A DNA stretch of 64,000 nt, from positions 1,317,654 through 1,381,653 of the forward strand of contig JAJEKV010000114.1 of assembly GCA_021234155.1 (NCBI GenBank), in the 5' to 3' direction. How positions within the stretch are numbered: the first letter of the stretch is position 1; every line of letters starts with the position of its first letter. This document shows, piece after piece, positions 1 through 11,513 of the stretch. The stretch is from Isoetes taiwanensis (Eukaryota; Streptophyta; Lycopodiopsida; Isoetales; Isoetaceae). Both the position numbers and the translations under genes were made by a program. Under the pieces are notes generated by a model. It saw only the letters and a list, made by a program, of their open reading frames with translations, did not search any database and was not told the origin of the DNA.

Positions 1-853
1 ACGAAACATGAGGATCCAATTCTTCACCTTGGACTTCTTCTTCTCTTTTTGTCTTTGCATAAACAGGGGCGGCATTAGCAAAATGTAAATCATGTTCAGT
101 TCCATGATGAGGAGGATAAAATGGATCTCGATCTCTTCATCGGGAAGATAGCTTAATAGTTACTCGCGGATCTCTACGACCTTTACAAATGTTTTATGGA
201 TAGAATCCAACTCACCAAATTTTTGTAATTTTAATAACTTCCTATAGATCCTAGGTCTAGACATCAAACCTCGATAAAAAGGAAGCAACTAGGTGCAATG
301 TTGGATGAGTAACGATTCTGTTACACACTAGCAAATAAGAATTAAATCTCTCCACATCTTTGCTTTACACTCTCACGGTGTCTAATGGAAAATGAGTTGA
401 GTTCAAAGACAAGATCCCGGGGTGAAGTAGCCTTACCAAACCTTGATAGAAACTTGTGTTCCAATTCATCCCCTTTGGTACCTATAGGCGACTCAAAATC
501 GAGCCCAAGATCTCGCCTCATCACCCTTCATGCATTTGATGAATTACGCAAACACGGAACCCTTCTTTCTCCCATGTTCTTCATAATAGTCTTCAAAGTT
601 TTTTAGAAAATGGTTGGCATTCATGGAAGAATCATAGCAAGGGGGAAACAGTATAGTCAACTCAAAATGATAAGGTCTTGATGGAGGAAACGGTGGCGGG
701 TTGATCCGGTTCAAAAGTTTATGAATTTGTGAAGAAGAGGGCCTGAGGAAATATTTGTAATATTTGTAGGCCCGATAGAGAGGAGCCGGGTGGAGGAATA
801 GGCAAGTTGGGGGTATTTGTAGCATTAGTGGTAGATCTGGTAGCCACTCTCAT
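1..853 (-). pseudogene. Ty3/gypsy-type gag relic, running off the left edge
   Basis: Reading leftwards from an ATG at 853, three frames in turn give pieces of a retrotransposon gag protein. First comes an S/T/P-rich leader (about 853-710), then NANHFLKNFEDYYEEHGRKK (about 624-560) and, after a stop, CMKGDEARSWARF. Another frame then gives ELEHKFLSRFGKATSP and RHRESVKQR (about 460-350). A FYRGL-like string follows near 270. The order (tryptophan in a 'GDEARSWARF' block, then 'ELEHKFLSRF', then 'ESV') is the usual layout of the Retrotrans_gag domain. At least two stop codons and two frameshifts make it non-functional. Protease and polymerase, if present, lie outside the window. Assignment to gypsy rather than another LTR group rests on gag alone. 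Confidence 0.7.
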
Positions 854-914
854 GCTTACTCCTACCAAATCTGGTTGATTTGTCTCCTCGTGGTTCAGCG
901 AGACTCAAAATCTT

Positions 915-925
915 CCTTGGTGCCA
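915..925 (-). other. possible primer-binding site of the gag relic
   Basis: On the minus strand TGGCACCAAGG lies 62 bases upstream of the gag ATG and is preceded by CTCA, which would suit an LTR end in CA. No matching second LTR is in the window, so this is only positional evidence. Confidence 0.3.
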
Positions 926-3836
926 TTGAGTTCAATTTCCGGTAAAAATCTCGGTAGGACCTCCAAAAAGTTAGCCTAAAACACGGAATTTTAGCCTAAC
1001 CTCAAAGGAAGTGTAAACAAACTGGTCGGGACCTCCAGATCACTTAGGGTGATCAATCCTTAATCATATAAAGCAAAAAGAACTCAATTTCAAATGCTTG
1101 GTTTTGTCAAAATCACTACACACCCCCGGCGAAAAAAAGCTGTCCGAACAAAAATCAATCTTGCAGTCACACCCTTTAAGATTTTTGAGTTTTGGTTTTG
1201 GTATGAGTTATAGACAAGTAGAGGGAACTACTTGGTGAAAGTCCAATCTCGATTTGGATAGGGGAAGACCAAGAAAATCAATGTCAAAGTTCAGTCAAAA
1301 ATTGGTCAATGCCAAAACAGAGAGCCAAAATTTGCAAATGGAGTTTGGTGATGAATTTTGAGTTGGAATTTGTATAAACAGCTTCAAAATAAACTCTAGA
1401 TCATGTGCATAAGGTTTTCTTGACAAGCAAACACTATGATATTTACTGGGATGGGCCAAAGTCTCGATTTCTGTCACAGTTTATGACAGTTATGGAAAAA
1501 ACTATTTTTTCTTTGTTTTCTTTACATATAAGCAATACTCAAACCTTTTAAAGAATGGGACACGACTATTTAATTTGGATTCTACTTTAAATATCTGGTT
1601 TCTATTAGTTTAGACAGGCAGAACAACTTGAAACAAAAGAAGATGGAAATACTATTTGTCCAGGCAATGAATATGCATTCAAATCATAAGATATCCGCAG
1701 GAGTTTAGAATTCTCCAAGTAATACCGGGGATAATGCTTGAGAACAGATCCCAAGGTATTGTCAACTTCTGAAAACCCAAAAATTATCAGAAAGAGAAAA
1801 TAATAAGATAATTTGAGTAGCAGTAGGAGTTTTGATGTCAAATAAGTCACAACAGAGTCGGTCTTCAATCAAAATCTGATCAATCTTCAATCTCGAAAGG
1901 ATTAGCGAATTTGAGGTAGAAACGAGATCAAGAGAATATCAGAATATAAAATCGCCCGGATCCGCAGAGGTATATCTCCAGGGGGGTCATTAAATGATCT
2001 GCATTCTTGGATTAAAAGCGTCCTTCCCAAAACCAGCTTTTGGTTGAGTGATTTCCAAGCCAAATTTGAGCAAGTTTCTATAGATCAAGTGCCATAGAGA
2101 GTTCGGGGGGTTTGGGAAAAGGTCTAGGAGGATGAATCGGGAGCAAAAGGGCGGGATTCAATCGGATTTGGGCACCAATCAGCCGATTTAGCGGTGTTCG
2201 AAAGTTTAGGGTTTTTGCAAGGCTCGATATATCCCACGTGCCCTAAATAGTTCCGGAAGATAAGGATATAAATTGAAAAGTCCGAAAGTCGGCTTATTGA
2301 ATTTGCGTGCCACCTTGAAAGGGTTGTGCCGGCTCGTGTTGGAGGCCCCCCCTGCGCCGCGGACCAATGGGGGCTGAGGTGGAATTTAAGTGAGGTGGAA
2401 AATAGTGATAGGGTAGATATAGGCTAGAATAGGTTTTATTTTTTATTTTCTCGCACGCATCCCAAGAAATAAATTTTGAGAGGCTTCCCAAAGGTCTTTT
2501 TTGATTTTTAAAAGCCAATTTAGCTCATTTTGGTCAAGCTTCAAATGGAGGGGGTTTCGAGTCAAACCGAAATACTTTCGAAATTTTGGCCCTTTTGACC
2601 TTGGTCAATGGATTTTCAAACTTGGAAATGGTGGAAAAAAAATCATAAAACAAATGGAAAAATGGTGGAAAAAGCTATGGTGGGGTTTAGAAGGATGAGA
2701 TGATGGTAAAAAATCAAACTCCATTGCTCTTGAGGTTTTTTATGATCTTTTGAGAGCAATTTACAAGTGATGGTGAGGCCAATAAAAATATAGGTAGTGA
2801 AGTAATGGAAGAGGGTATGAAAAGGTGGAAGTGAGGTATGGAAAGGTGGAATAGATGAAGGATGGAAACCCCTCAGAAAGCACATGATCTTATCTCAAAA
2901 GCTCAAATCATACCTTATGATGAACATAGTTTTGCTCAAGGCCTAAGGGTCTTCCAATCTTCTAAAAAAATCTTCCAAACTTCAAGGCCAATATAAGAGC
3001 AAATATCAATTCCCAAGTGACCATCTTCATAAGTGTGACTCCTAAACCATTGGTGCAACTCAATTAAGCTCCATATAAATGAATTTGAGCAAAATGCTTT
3101 GTAGCTCCTTGTATAACTTGCTATATCCTTTGCCTGGTCTTCAAGAAATAAAAATGTAACTTAGAAAAACTTCCTCAAAGGAAAGAATTAGGCTATATAA
3201 GCAAGATCCCAAGGGTCTTCCAATCTTGGACAAATTTCTTCCAAACTCTAGCAGGATCAAAATAGCACTAACTCTTACCCCATGAGTGATAGGAAATAAC
3301 TTAAGATGAAACCTCAAAAGCTAACCACATGTCTTCCAAACTTCAACAAATATCTTCCAATCTTGAAACTCTAAGTATCATGTTGGTCCATGTTGCCCAA
3401 AAAGGGGCAACAATAGCTAACATTTTTCTAATCTAACATACTTCTAATACTCTTAGAGGGCACGCCGCCTTATGCTTCAAGCACACCATAATGCAAAAGG
3501 GAATGTCTTTTAATGGCTAATTTAATGGCTAATGTTTAGTAAGTTAATTAGCATTGCAATAAAAACTTAAAAAAAAAAAAGGTATGGGACCATTGCCACT
3601 TGGAAGAACTGGATTGGGTAGGCCAAAAGTCAGAAGCAAAACCTCTCCTTGTGCATAATGCGACACAACAATGGGAGCCAAATTGATTTGGAAATCTTCA
3701 TGAGGGCTCTGGCAACAGGAGGCATGGTGGTACCAGGCTGATTTAATAATTTAGCTCTTAATAGTTGATAGTTATGCATGAGACTACTGAACCCAGGGCT
3801 GTGCCAAAAACTAAGAGAGGAAAACCTATCCCAAGT
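926..3836. other. no gene recognised (possible LTR or leader of the gag relic, then AT-rich DNA)
   Basis: Short open frames only, none with a recognisable domain. If the gag relic is real, part of 926 to about 2300 could be its 5' LTR, but no second copy exists here to test that. From about 2940 the DNA contains the imperfect repeat listed separately. Confidence 0.4.
2938..3415. repeat. imperfect repeat of a 'cttccaatctt...cttccaaactt' block, three copies
   Basis: Blocks pairing 'gtcttccaatctt' with 'cttccaaact' occur near 2945-2985, 3205-3250 and 3330-3368. In the last one the two halves are in reverse order. The surrounding DNA is diverged and carries no coding signal. Confidence 0.5.
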
Positions 3837-3949
3837 CTAAGCTATGTCTTCTGGTCCCGTTCGACTCAACTCTGTTGCCACAACCAGAACAAAATAAGGA
3901 AACAAATGGGTTTTATAATCTCCCTGAGCTAAATCGCCTAGTATGGTTT

Positions 3950-4055
3950 TCGAACTGCTCTGCTCTGCTCTGCTCACCACTCTGCTCGCCATAGCCAACT
4001 GCTCTGCTCTGCCATAGCCAACTGCTCTGCTCGCCATAGCCAACTGCGCCCGAAC
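3950..4055. repeat. CTCTG microsatellite and 'ccatagccaactgctctgctcg' minisatellite
   Basis: A run of ctctg/ctgct units passes into three near-copies of a 22-bp unit. Overlapping open frames here are repeat translations and are not called as genes. Confidence 0.8.
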
Positions 4056-4160
4056 AATTTGCCGCAGCGGCCAAACAGTTTGGGGCTTCATACACGATGT
4101 GATCAGAAGCTGGAAGCAAGATGAAACTGGCACAAAAATTTGGCATAAGGATTTGCTCAT

Positions 4161-6998
4161 TAGCTATGGTTTACAGCTGCTTCTGTTGCTTCAAATATCT
4201 CATAAGATTCGCAGGAGATTGAGGATTTTGAATAATCGATTGAGTTCAGACTGAATTCTGGACAATCGACTCAAGTGCCTTCCAAGCATTACTCCACAAT
4301 CCAGCATAACAGGGTATCCTTCAACATGAAATTATCGTGAATATTTCAGAAAACGGTTTGTATTCTTTAGCACGCCAAGTTTATCAAGACAGCATGTCGC
4401 TGGAGAAGTATGAATATAAAGCTTCTTTGTAAATGAAAGTAGACGCTTCTATGAATAGAAGTTAGAAGGGGAAAAACACATGGCGACTGAAACGGAATCT
4501 AGATTGCTGCGGAAATGAAGAGAATACTTCGCTCTGCTCAACCCGCCACCGCTAGCCTCTGCTTCAACATCTGGAGCCACGAACAAATCCAAATGGATTG
4601 GAGGTAAGTTAGCAAAAATTTAGCTTTCCATACAACAGATGGAACGCAAAGAAAGTGGAGTTTTTGCTCTGCTTTTCAAGCGAAGTTCAACGCCCGACAC
4701 TGGTCTCACAGATAAGTAGAATTGCTTAGTGTCGACTCCTCGTGCGGTGTCGTTTGATCCTGTTGATCCCCTGCCAGAAGAGAAAACACGAGTTTGTGCC
4801 CTTCAGGGCTTGCTTACAGCCGAAGAAATTGAAAACTAAAATATCCACACGTGTCGGCCAAGCCGGAGGCAGAACCCAGAAAAATTAGCTACTAAAAAAA
4901 GAAAATTCAAAATTTGATGTATGATTATATATGGTTTGATAGTGGAGAAAAGAAAGTAGCAAGCTTTTGCAAGACATCAACACCAAAGGAAAAAGGAAGA
5001 TAAAGATCTTGATAAAGACTAGTTAACCTAGTGAATGACCAATGTAAGGGGCTGCAACCGAGTTCACTGGCTAAGAAACCGCGCATTCTAGAACTACTCT
5101 TTGGAACATTCGTTCCAATGCAGGAACAAAATCATAGGAAAACTATATAGAAAAACGTAGAAAAATACAAAAGAAACCCCCTATTATTATGCTAGATAAT
5201 ACTTTCTTCCAACTTTATCATTATAAACTCACATTATTTTACATCACTCCTACTATTTCAATGAGTAAAAATCGTTTCCAAGAGCATCAATGCAAAACCA
5301 TGATAGATCGTGAAGATCATCCTACTTTTGAAAATCATGCCAAGCCACGCCTAACCATAAAATCATCTCTATAAAAGTTTACCACATAAACAAAAACAAC
5401 GACCCTTTCAAATGTTACTAAAGCTCGGGCCCTATAATTAATATGATAATAGATACATGCTAACGTCTTTTCTTCTAATCTTAAGGCTGGAATCATACTA
5501 GCGGACAGAAAAAATATGAAATTTTTTTAGGCCAATAAAAAAATGCCAAGTCATCACTGTCCATTGGTTTCTTGTCACACTACAGATGGCCAAAATGTTG
5601 GTAGGGGAGCAAATCCTATCCGGGGGAGACATTCCGTCCAGAACTTGTCGGGGTGCACACGTCACTTTCAAGATCCTACATGACAAGCAAACAAAAGGAT
5701 TAGGAATTCATTCTGCAGTCCGGTGTTGGAACGACTGAAGCTTCACAGACAAACAAGGTGCTTTCTATTTCATGCAAAAATTCAATGCAGTAACAAAACC
5801 ATGCTTTCAAATCCATTCTTTCGAATTTCCTTTCTATATATTTGCCTAATCTAGATAACCTACCTAATCATTGAAACATGGATAAAACTCACAGTTGAAG
5901 TTCATTTTTCATGTGCATGCAGATTATTGTATTCTGTATAAGCTCTCTAGTATCACAGTGTTTTTTAGACTTACAATCATGTTGACTTAAACTGACCTGC
6001 TATTCGATTTTTGACAGGCGTTAGCACAATGGACAAACCTAGATCCATCTAGTTTTAGGTTTCTGGCTTCATTTTCACAGGTGGATTTGGAGAAGATATC
6101 ACATAATACACATGGATATGTTTAGTGAAAGTGAGGCAAGTGTGCAGGATGTCTTTGACAAAGCAAGGCATATTGACTTACAATAAGCCTTGGAGTTGTC
6201 GTTCTTGTAGACAAGATGGAGTTCCTACTGCAAAATTGCTAAGATGTAATGTTTCATTTCTCATGCAGATATATCCAAACTAGAATATGTTTGCAATCAT
6301 AATATGGCATTAAGTTCTTGAGTTGGATCTATGAGGTCATCATATATGGAGTACTCCAGTTCATTCCTTGCATTTCCTCTGAGATCTCTTCTTAGAAATT
6401 GAGAATTCACTGGTTTCAGGATGTAGTAGAGCACTCTCTCATGTGAGAAAAAGGTCCTGGGATTTGTTATCCAGTCTCAAGTAACATGTCTAAAACAATC
6501 GTCTCAGCTTATACCAAAATTAGAAAGCTCCTGCTCGGTTAGAATGATATCCTGCTCGGTTGGTAATGATGAGGGAGAAGAAGCGGAAAGACCAATTGTT
6601 GTTAAAATCTCTTAGAAATTTTGTAGTTCTTACATTTGTTGGTAATGCTTGACTGTAATTTTGGTAGTTTCTTACTTCTGTTGGTTATACTTGACTGTAT
6701 CTTATAGCCAAGAGAGCCTTCTTTACAATTGCATCAAATGAAAATTTATGCTTAAATGCACAAAGTATCTATTTAACTTAAGTCATGGGATTTCTCTCAA
6801 ATTGAATGGAGTGGTGAGATAAGTCATGAATCACAAGATCCAACTGATGAATGCGAGTTCAAGTTTTTTATTTCAAGATACTACCAAATTGTTTATATCT
6901 TATTGCACGGAGCACCATCCATGAAGTCAACAACTTGCTTATGACATATATTTGCTATTTTCATATTTTTACTCTTCTTCTTTTTTGAAACTTTGCAG
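4161..6998. other. no gene recognised
   Basis: AT-rich DNA with only short open frames and no domain that I can recognise. Any upstream exons of the hydrolase fragment at 6999 would be expected here, but none was found by eye. Confidence 0.5.
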
Positions 6999-7184
6999 TA
7001 TGTTAAACATTTGGTGCACAGTGCTTGTTTGCAAGGTTGGAAAGTTTTTGTAGCAAATCATCGTGGCTTTGGAGGGGTTTCCATCACTGTATGTTCTTGG
7101 AGGGCCTTTGAAGGATAGTCGGACTGGTTTTACAATGCTAGATGGAAAGATGATTTACAGATGATTGTTACACATCTACATCAA
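6999..7184 (+). pseudogene. EMB8-like alpha/beta-hydrolase exon fragment
   Basis: After a good acceptor (ctttgcag, ending 6998) the frame reads YVKHLVHSACLQGWKVFVAN, then HRGFGGVSIT (to 7088). A 30-nt stretch with GT...AG ends and an in-frame stop follows. From 7119 it continues with SDWFYNARWKDDLQMIVTHL. Embryogenesis-associated protein EMB8 and related plant alpha/beta hydrolases have this succession: 'YV.H....GW.VVV.NHRG.GG', directly followed by '.FYNAGW..DL'. The 30-nt insert is therefore probably what remains of a shrunken intron. A TAA at 7185 ends the similarity before the catalytic serine region, and the next residues are leucine-rich-repeat type. This is a fragment, not a working gene. 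Confidence 0.65.
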
Positions 7185-7193
7185 TAATTTCTT

Positions 7194-7376
7194 TATGCTG
7201 GATTTGATGCTTATATACCTCAGTATATTGGTGCCATTCTTAATCTTACAGCGTTGGATTTAAGTGGAAACAGACCAAAAGGCTCTATTCGTGCAGAGCC
7301 ATAGTTTTTGCCTCATTTGTATGAGATGGATCTAGTGATAACTACATTACTGGCCCTGTGCCTTTCTCTCCAAATT
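7194..7376 (+). pseudogene. leucine-rich-repeat fragment fused to the hydrolase exon
   Basis: In the same frame as the preceding fragment the DNA encodes IPQYIGAILNLTALDLSGN, then KGSI and, after a TAG, FLPHLYEMDL. A one-base shift gives DNYITGPVPF. This follows the plant LRR consensus (IP..IG.L.NL..LDLSGN...G.IP), as in receptor-like kinases and proteins. About two repeats survive. Stops and a frameshift make it a relic. The adjacency to the hydrolase exon is most simply explained by rearrangement. Confidence 0.6.
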
Positions 7377-7460
7377 TTGTCATTAGATTGGAAGAAAAAC
7401 ATATGATGGCCTAAGCCTCTCTCTCCAAGTTTTGTCATTAGATTGGAGAAAAGCATATGA
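7359..7460. repeat. about 50-bp direct tandem duplication
   Basis: The block 'ctctccaaattttgtcattagattggaagaaaaacat...' at 7359-7407 recurs at 7413-7460 with a few changes, at the end of the LRR fragment. Confidence 0.75.
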
Positions 7461-8282
7461 TTTTGTCTTGAAAGCATGTGATAGCAAATGTGCTGCAGAA
7501 TTAGGTAGGTAGTTTCACATTGCAGATCTTAAGTTAAAAACATTGCACGTTTAAATATAGCTATAAATTCCCTGTATCATTCCATATGAGTAAAATGTTA
7601 GCCATGTATACATGGTTGGCACTGCAGAGTTGGTGGTTAAGTGCCCGTGTCATGCTTATTTTTGACAATTCTGCTCATTAACAGTCATCAATGCTTAGAA
7701 TTATTGTTGGAACAACAATTCCTACGTGCAACATGTCTATAAAGACTTTACCTTATATTTGGTCTACTTTACAATTTTCCTTTTGGAGCAAAGTATCATT
7801 TACTAAATCAAAATAGTGTTCACAATAGTCTGGATAGTACTAAATCATTTACTAAATCACAATAGTGTTCAGGATAGTATGAATTAGAACAAATTATGCA
7901 GAATACAGTGTTCACACAAGCGAAAATCTATTGGGCAGCAAACATCTGAATCCAATGGCGATTTGTCCGTCGATATGCTGCAAATCAAACATCTTGTTGA
8001 AACGAAATCCCTATATAATCAAACAATCAGAAGGAAAAACGGCTACAAACTGCTTCAAACAGAGACGTGCGAATTCATTCTATCGTGTTTTTAAAAAGAC
8101 TGACCTGTCAGTTCTTGGGCAGCCACTAGTGTGCAGCGTTGCTAGAATCCCCTGCCCAAAAGCCGAAAACAAGATCTTCTCCATCCAATGGTGTGATTCT
8201 ACCACTGGTTTCACTTTTGGAGGAAGTAAAACTTTTAGACAACATTCCTCTCTCTTCCAAACAAGCTGCTCCGTGGCATTTT
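7461..8282. other. no gene recognised
   Basis: AT-rich. A 131-codon open frame at 7931-8326 begins with TTG, matches no family I know and lacks coding character, so it is not called. Confidence 0.5.
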
Positions 8283-9417
8283 TAATACGTAAACTACATC
8301 TAGGCCACGTTCTACTCCTATATTGAATGTGGTGCTGATACGTGGCATATTTTGAAACCCGGAAAGTTGTCTAAGATTGTTAGGTATTTAAGTTTTATCC
8401 AGAAAGTCTAGTAACAGGAGTTAAAGGTGACTAAGAAAGCAAGGTAAAAAAAATCTGAAAAGTTTATCCAGAATGAAAGGTAGAAAAGTTAGAATGCATG
8501 TAAAACTTTTACAATGAATGGTAAAAACTTGCAGAATGCAAGTAATAAGTTTTGTATTCAGATTTCGAAAAGGATGACAGTAAAAAAAACACACAAGATC
8601 AAAAGAATTTTCTGAGACCCGAATCATGAGCAAAGAGACCCGAATTAGCTAACCATGCTAGAGCAAAACTGTTTGGGATAATCAGAAAGGGTGCACACGA
8701 AAAATGTAGGTCGGCTTTATTCCCCATAGTTATGCCTGAAGATCTAAGCCTCCTTGAGGCCATAAAAAATCGGCAAGAACACAGAACCATGCCGTTGAAA
8801 AAACTCCTCAAATCTGAGCGAAACAAACTGCAGGGCAATCCTGCTGAAAGGAGGTTATGCAGGCATCAAATCAACCGCTATTGATTTTCACACGTGGTAT
8901 GGAACAGATTCAACAAACATCTGGATCAACAGTAAGCAAAGAAAATGTTAGTAAAGATTAAAGAAAAGACACTAAGAAGGATAAAGAAAGCTTATTACCT
9001 ACTGCATACCGAACATTCTCGCAAAAAGCTACAAGCTACAGTCAAGAGAAGTCGTTGAAGGTCGCTCAGACCTACAGATCTCAAAAATATGCTAAATCTG
9101 ATGTCAAAATCAAGCATCCAAGCTATAATCTTGCATTTCCGTATCTCTAAACTGCAAAAATCAAGCCTTAAACATGCAGCGCCATAGCTAAAAGAAACAA
9201 TTGAAATAGAAAACTACCAAGAAACTGGAGCAAAACCTAAGGCGCTACTGCACGGAACTGTGCAAGAAGCTATGGCGCAACTCCCTAACAAAGATAAACC
9301 TAAGGAGCAAGCTCCTACTGGGCCATCGCCAGACAAACCTACAACAAGCTCTGGCATTACAAGACGCAGGGAAAAAAGGGTAAATGAGCTGTCATTTTGC
9401 TTTTATATAAAATAAAA
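8283..9417. repeat. 1.1-kb direct repeat, copy A
   Basis: This segment, from 'acatctaggccacgttctactcc' to 'gtcattttgcttttatata', recurs in the same order at 9765-11513 (copy B) with roughly 10% differences. It carries no recognisable protein. Both copies contain 'agaaagggtgcacac' and 'aagcctccttgaggcca', and near their ends 'ggagcaagctcctactgggcc', itself a short inverted repeat. Confidence 0.8.
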
Positions 9418-9452
9418 GGTGACAGGAAGGAAGGAAGGAAGGAAGGAAGGTT
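9418..9452. repeat. (GGAA)n microsatellite
   Basis: About seven GGAA units in a row right after copy A of the 1.1-kb repeat. Confidence 0.9.
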
Positions 9453-9659
9453 CTTTTATCGTCTCCGGAGGCCAATCGGCCTATGGGACCCAAATTACAC
9501 GGGTGCAGCAAGCCCGTTACTACCCCGATTAAAACCCCCATTAGGAGGGAAAAATCGTCGCAGCAACAAGCCTGCTGCTGTACAAATATACATATACACA
9601 TGAATTCCCGACACCTCAGGTAGATGATGTTGTGGCCTAGATGTACTCTACGTTAAATT

Positions 9660-9756
9660 AAAGCCCTTTTGGGCAACATTCTGGACTATCAAGTGTGTCT
9701 CCGCGCTCCGTGCGTCGACACACTTTCTAGTCCAGAATGTTGCCCAAAAGGGCTTT
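9660..9756. repeat. hairpin with 40-bp arms (copy 1)
   Basis: The left arm starts AAAGCCCTTTTGGGCAACAT and the right arm is its reverse complement, with about two mismatches over 40 bp. They flank a short GC-rich loop of about 17 nt. A related hairpin sits at 13374-13461. It could be a foldback/MITE-like element or a source of small RNA. No target-site duplication is obvious. Confidence 0.85.
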
Positions 9757-9764
9757 CCCTTATA

Positions 9765-11513
9765 CATAAAGTACATCTAGGCCATGTTCTGCTCCTATAT
9801 TGAATGTGGTGGTGATACGTGGCATATTTTCAAACCCGGAAAGTTGTCTAGCATTGTTAGGTATTTAAGTTTTATCCAGAAAGAGTTAAAGGTGAATAAG
9901 AAAGCAAGGTAAAAAACCTGAAAAGTTTGTCCAGAATGAAAAGTCAGAATGCAAGCAAAACTTTCACAATGAATGGTAAAACTTGCAGAATGCAAGTAAT
10001 AAGTTCTGTATTCAGATTTCGAACAGGATTACAGTCAGAAAACACACAAGATCAAAAGAATTTTCTGAGACCCGAATTAGCTGAAAACCATGCCGAAAAA
10101 GCAAAATCGCTTGGAATAATCAGAAAGGGTGCACACCAAAAATGTAGGCCGGCTTTATTCCCCATAGCTATATTTGAAGATCTAAGCCTCCTTGAGGCCA
10201 TAAAAAATCGGCAAGAACTGAGAACCATGCCATTGAAAAAACCCCTCAGACTGAGCGAAACAAACTACAGGGCAACCTCGCTGAAACGAGGCTGCGCAGA
10301 CATCAAATCAATTGCTATTGCTGCCCGCATCTGGTATGGAATAGAATCAGCAAGCATCTGGATCAACAACAAGCAAAGATAAGGTTCCCAAATTATGTGT
10401 TTAGTATGATTTTGGCAATGGTTAGGCGGAAAAGGGGGGATGGGTTTTACTTTTGTTTAATAAAAGGCATGGTTTAAGAATGAAGTGCATCGCCATGTGT
10501 TGCTGAGCATCGAGGCCAGAGCAATGGTACTCCTTTGCTGGAAGGAAGCCGGAAGAGGTTAGAATTGCAGGATCCTACCAGGTCCAGCGGCCAGATCCTA
10601 CCAAGTTGGAATGCGGGATGAATTTGAGGGGGAGGGAGCCAAAGAAAGCGTAAGAACGGGGTTGGGATTTCCGGAAGAACATATGGCCTTGGATTTTTCA
10701 TTGCTTGCAGGTATGCTCTGGTTTTCATCCGCGTCTGATCTGTAGTTCCAGAATCATGAAGTCTAGTTCCGGTTCTGTGATATCTAAAGGAGTTTTGCGG
10801 AGAGGCTCCAAAGAGCTGCAGAGATGGATAGGCTCTTCTGCATGACCTTGTATTTGCCATGGCTATTTGTATTTTTCTACGTATGTACATACGCGTGGGA
10901 GCGTTGAAGTATGCGGGGGTATGATGTGTCTATTTGGGGACCCTAGATCTCGCATATTTCCAGGAATATGCTGAAATCTAATGAACCTTAAAAAACAATA
11001 AGGAGTGAACAATAAGGAGTGAAATCCAAAGAAAATGTTAGTAAAGATTAAAAAAAAAAGACATTAAGAATGATAAAGAAAGCTTGTTACCTGCTGCATG
11101 CTGGACATTCTCGCAGAAAGCTACAAGCTACAGCCAAGTGAAGTCGTTGAAGATTGCTCAAACCTATAGATCTCAAAAATATGCTAAATTTGATGTCAAA
11201 ATCAAGCATCCAAGCCATAATCTCGCATTCCTTACCTCTAAATGCAAAAATCAAGTCTTGAACATGCATCGCCATAGCCGAAAGGAAAAGAACAGTTGAA
11301 ACAGAAAACTAGCAAGAAACTGGGGCAAAAACTGAGGCGCTAATAAACGGAACTGTGCAAGAAGCTATGACGCAACTCACTAACAAAGATAAACCTAAGG
11401 AGCAAGCTCCTACTGGGCCATCACCAGACAAACCTACGGAGCAAGCACTGGCATTGCAAGACGCAGGAAAAAGAAGGCAAATAAGCTGTCATTTTACTTT
11501 TATACAAGATGAT
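9765..11513. repeat. 1.1-kb direct repeat, copy B, split by a 647-bp insertion
   Basis: It is collinear with 8283-9417 except for extra sequence at 10380-11026. The repeat resumes at 'caaagaaaatgttagtaaag' on the right side of the insertion, exactly where copy A continues without a break. Confidence 0.8.
10380..11026. mobile_element. 647-bp insertion with 6-bp target-site duplication
   Basis: Present in copy B but absent from copy A of the 1.1-kb repeat. The flanking hexamer CAAAGA occurs at 10374-10379 and again at 11027-11032. I see no terminal inverted repeat. The right end is A-rich with a short duplication ('aataaggagtgaac aataaggagtgaaat'), which fits a retroposon or an unclassified short element better than a typical MITE. 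No protein is recognisable. Confidence 0.6.

Noticed and set aside
3837-4160. Overlapping minus-strand frames of 107 and 77 codons
   Set aside because: Both owe their length to the CTCTG/22-bp repeat, and their sequences are repeat translations.
7931-8326. 131-codon plus-strand open frame
   Set aside because: TTG start, no domain, and its end lies within the start of the non-coding 1.1-kb repeat.
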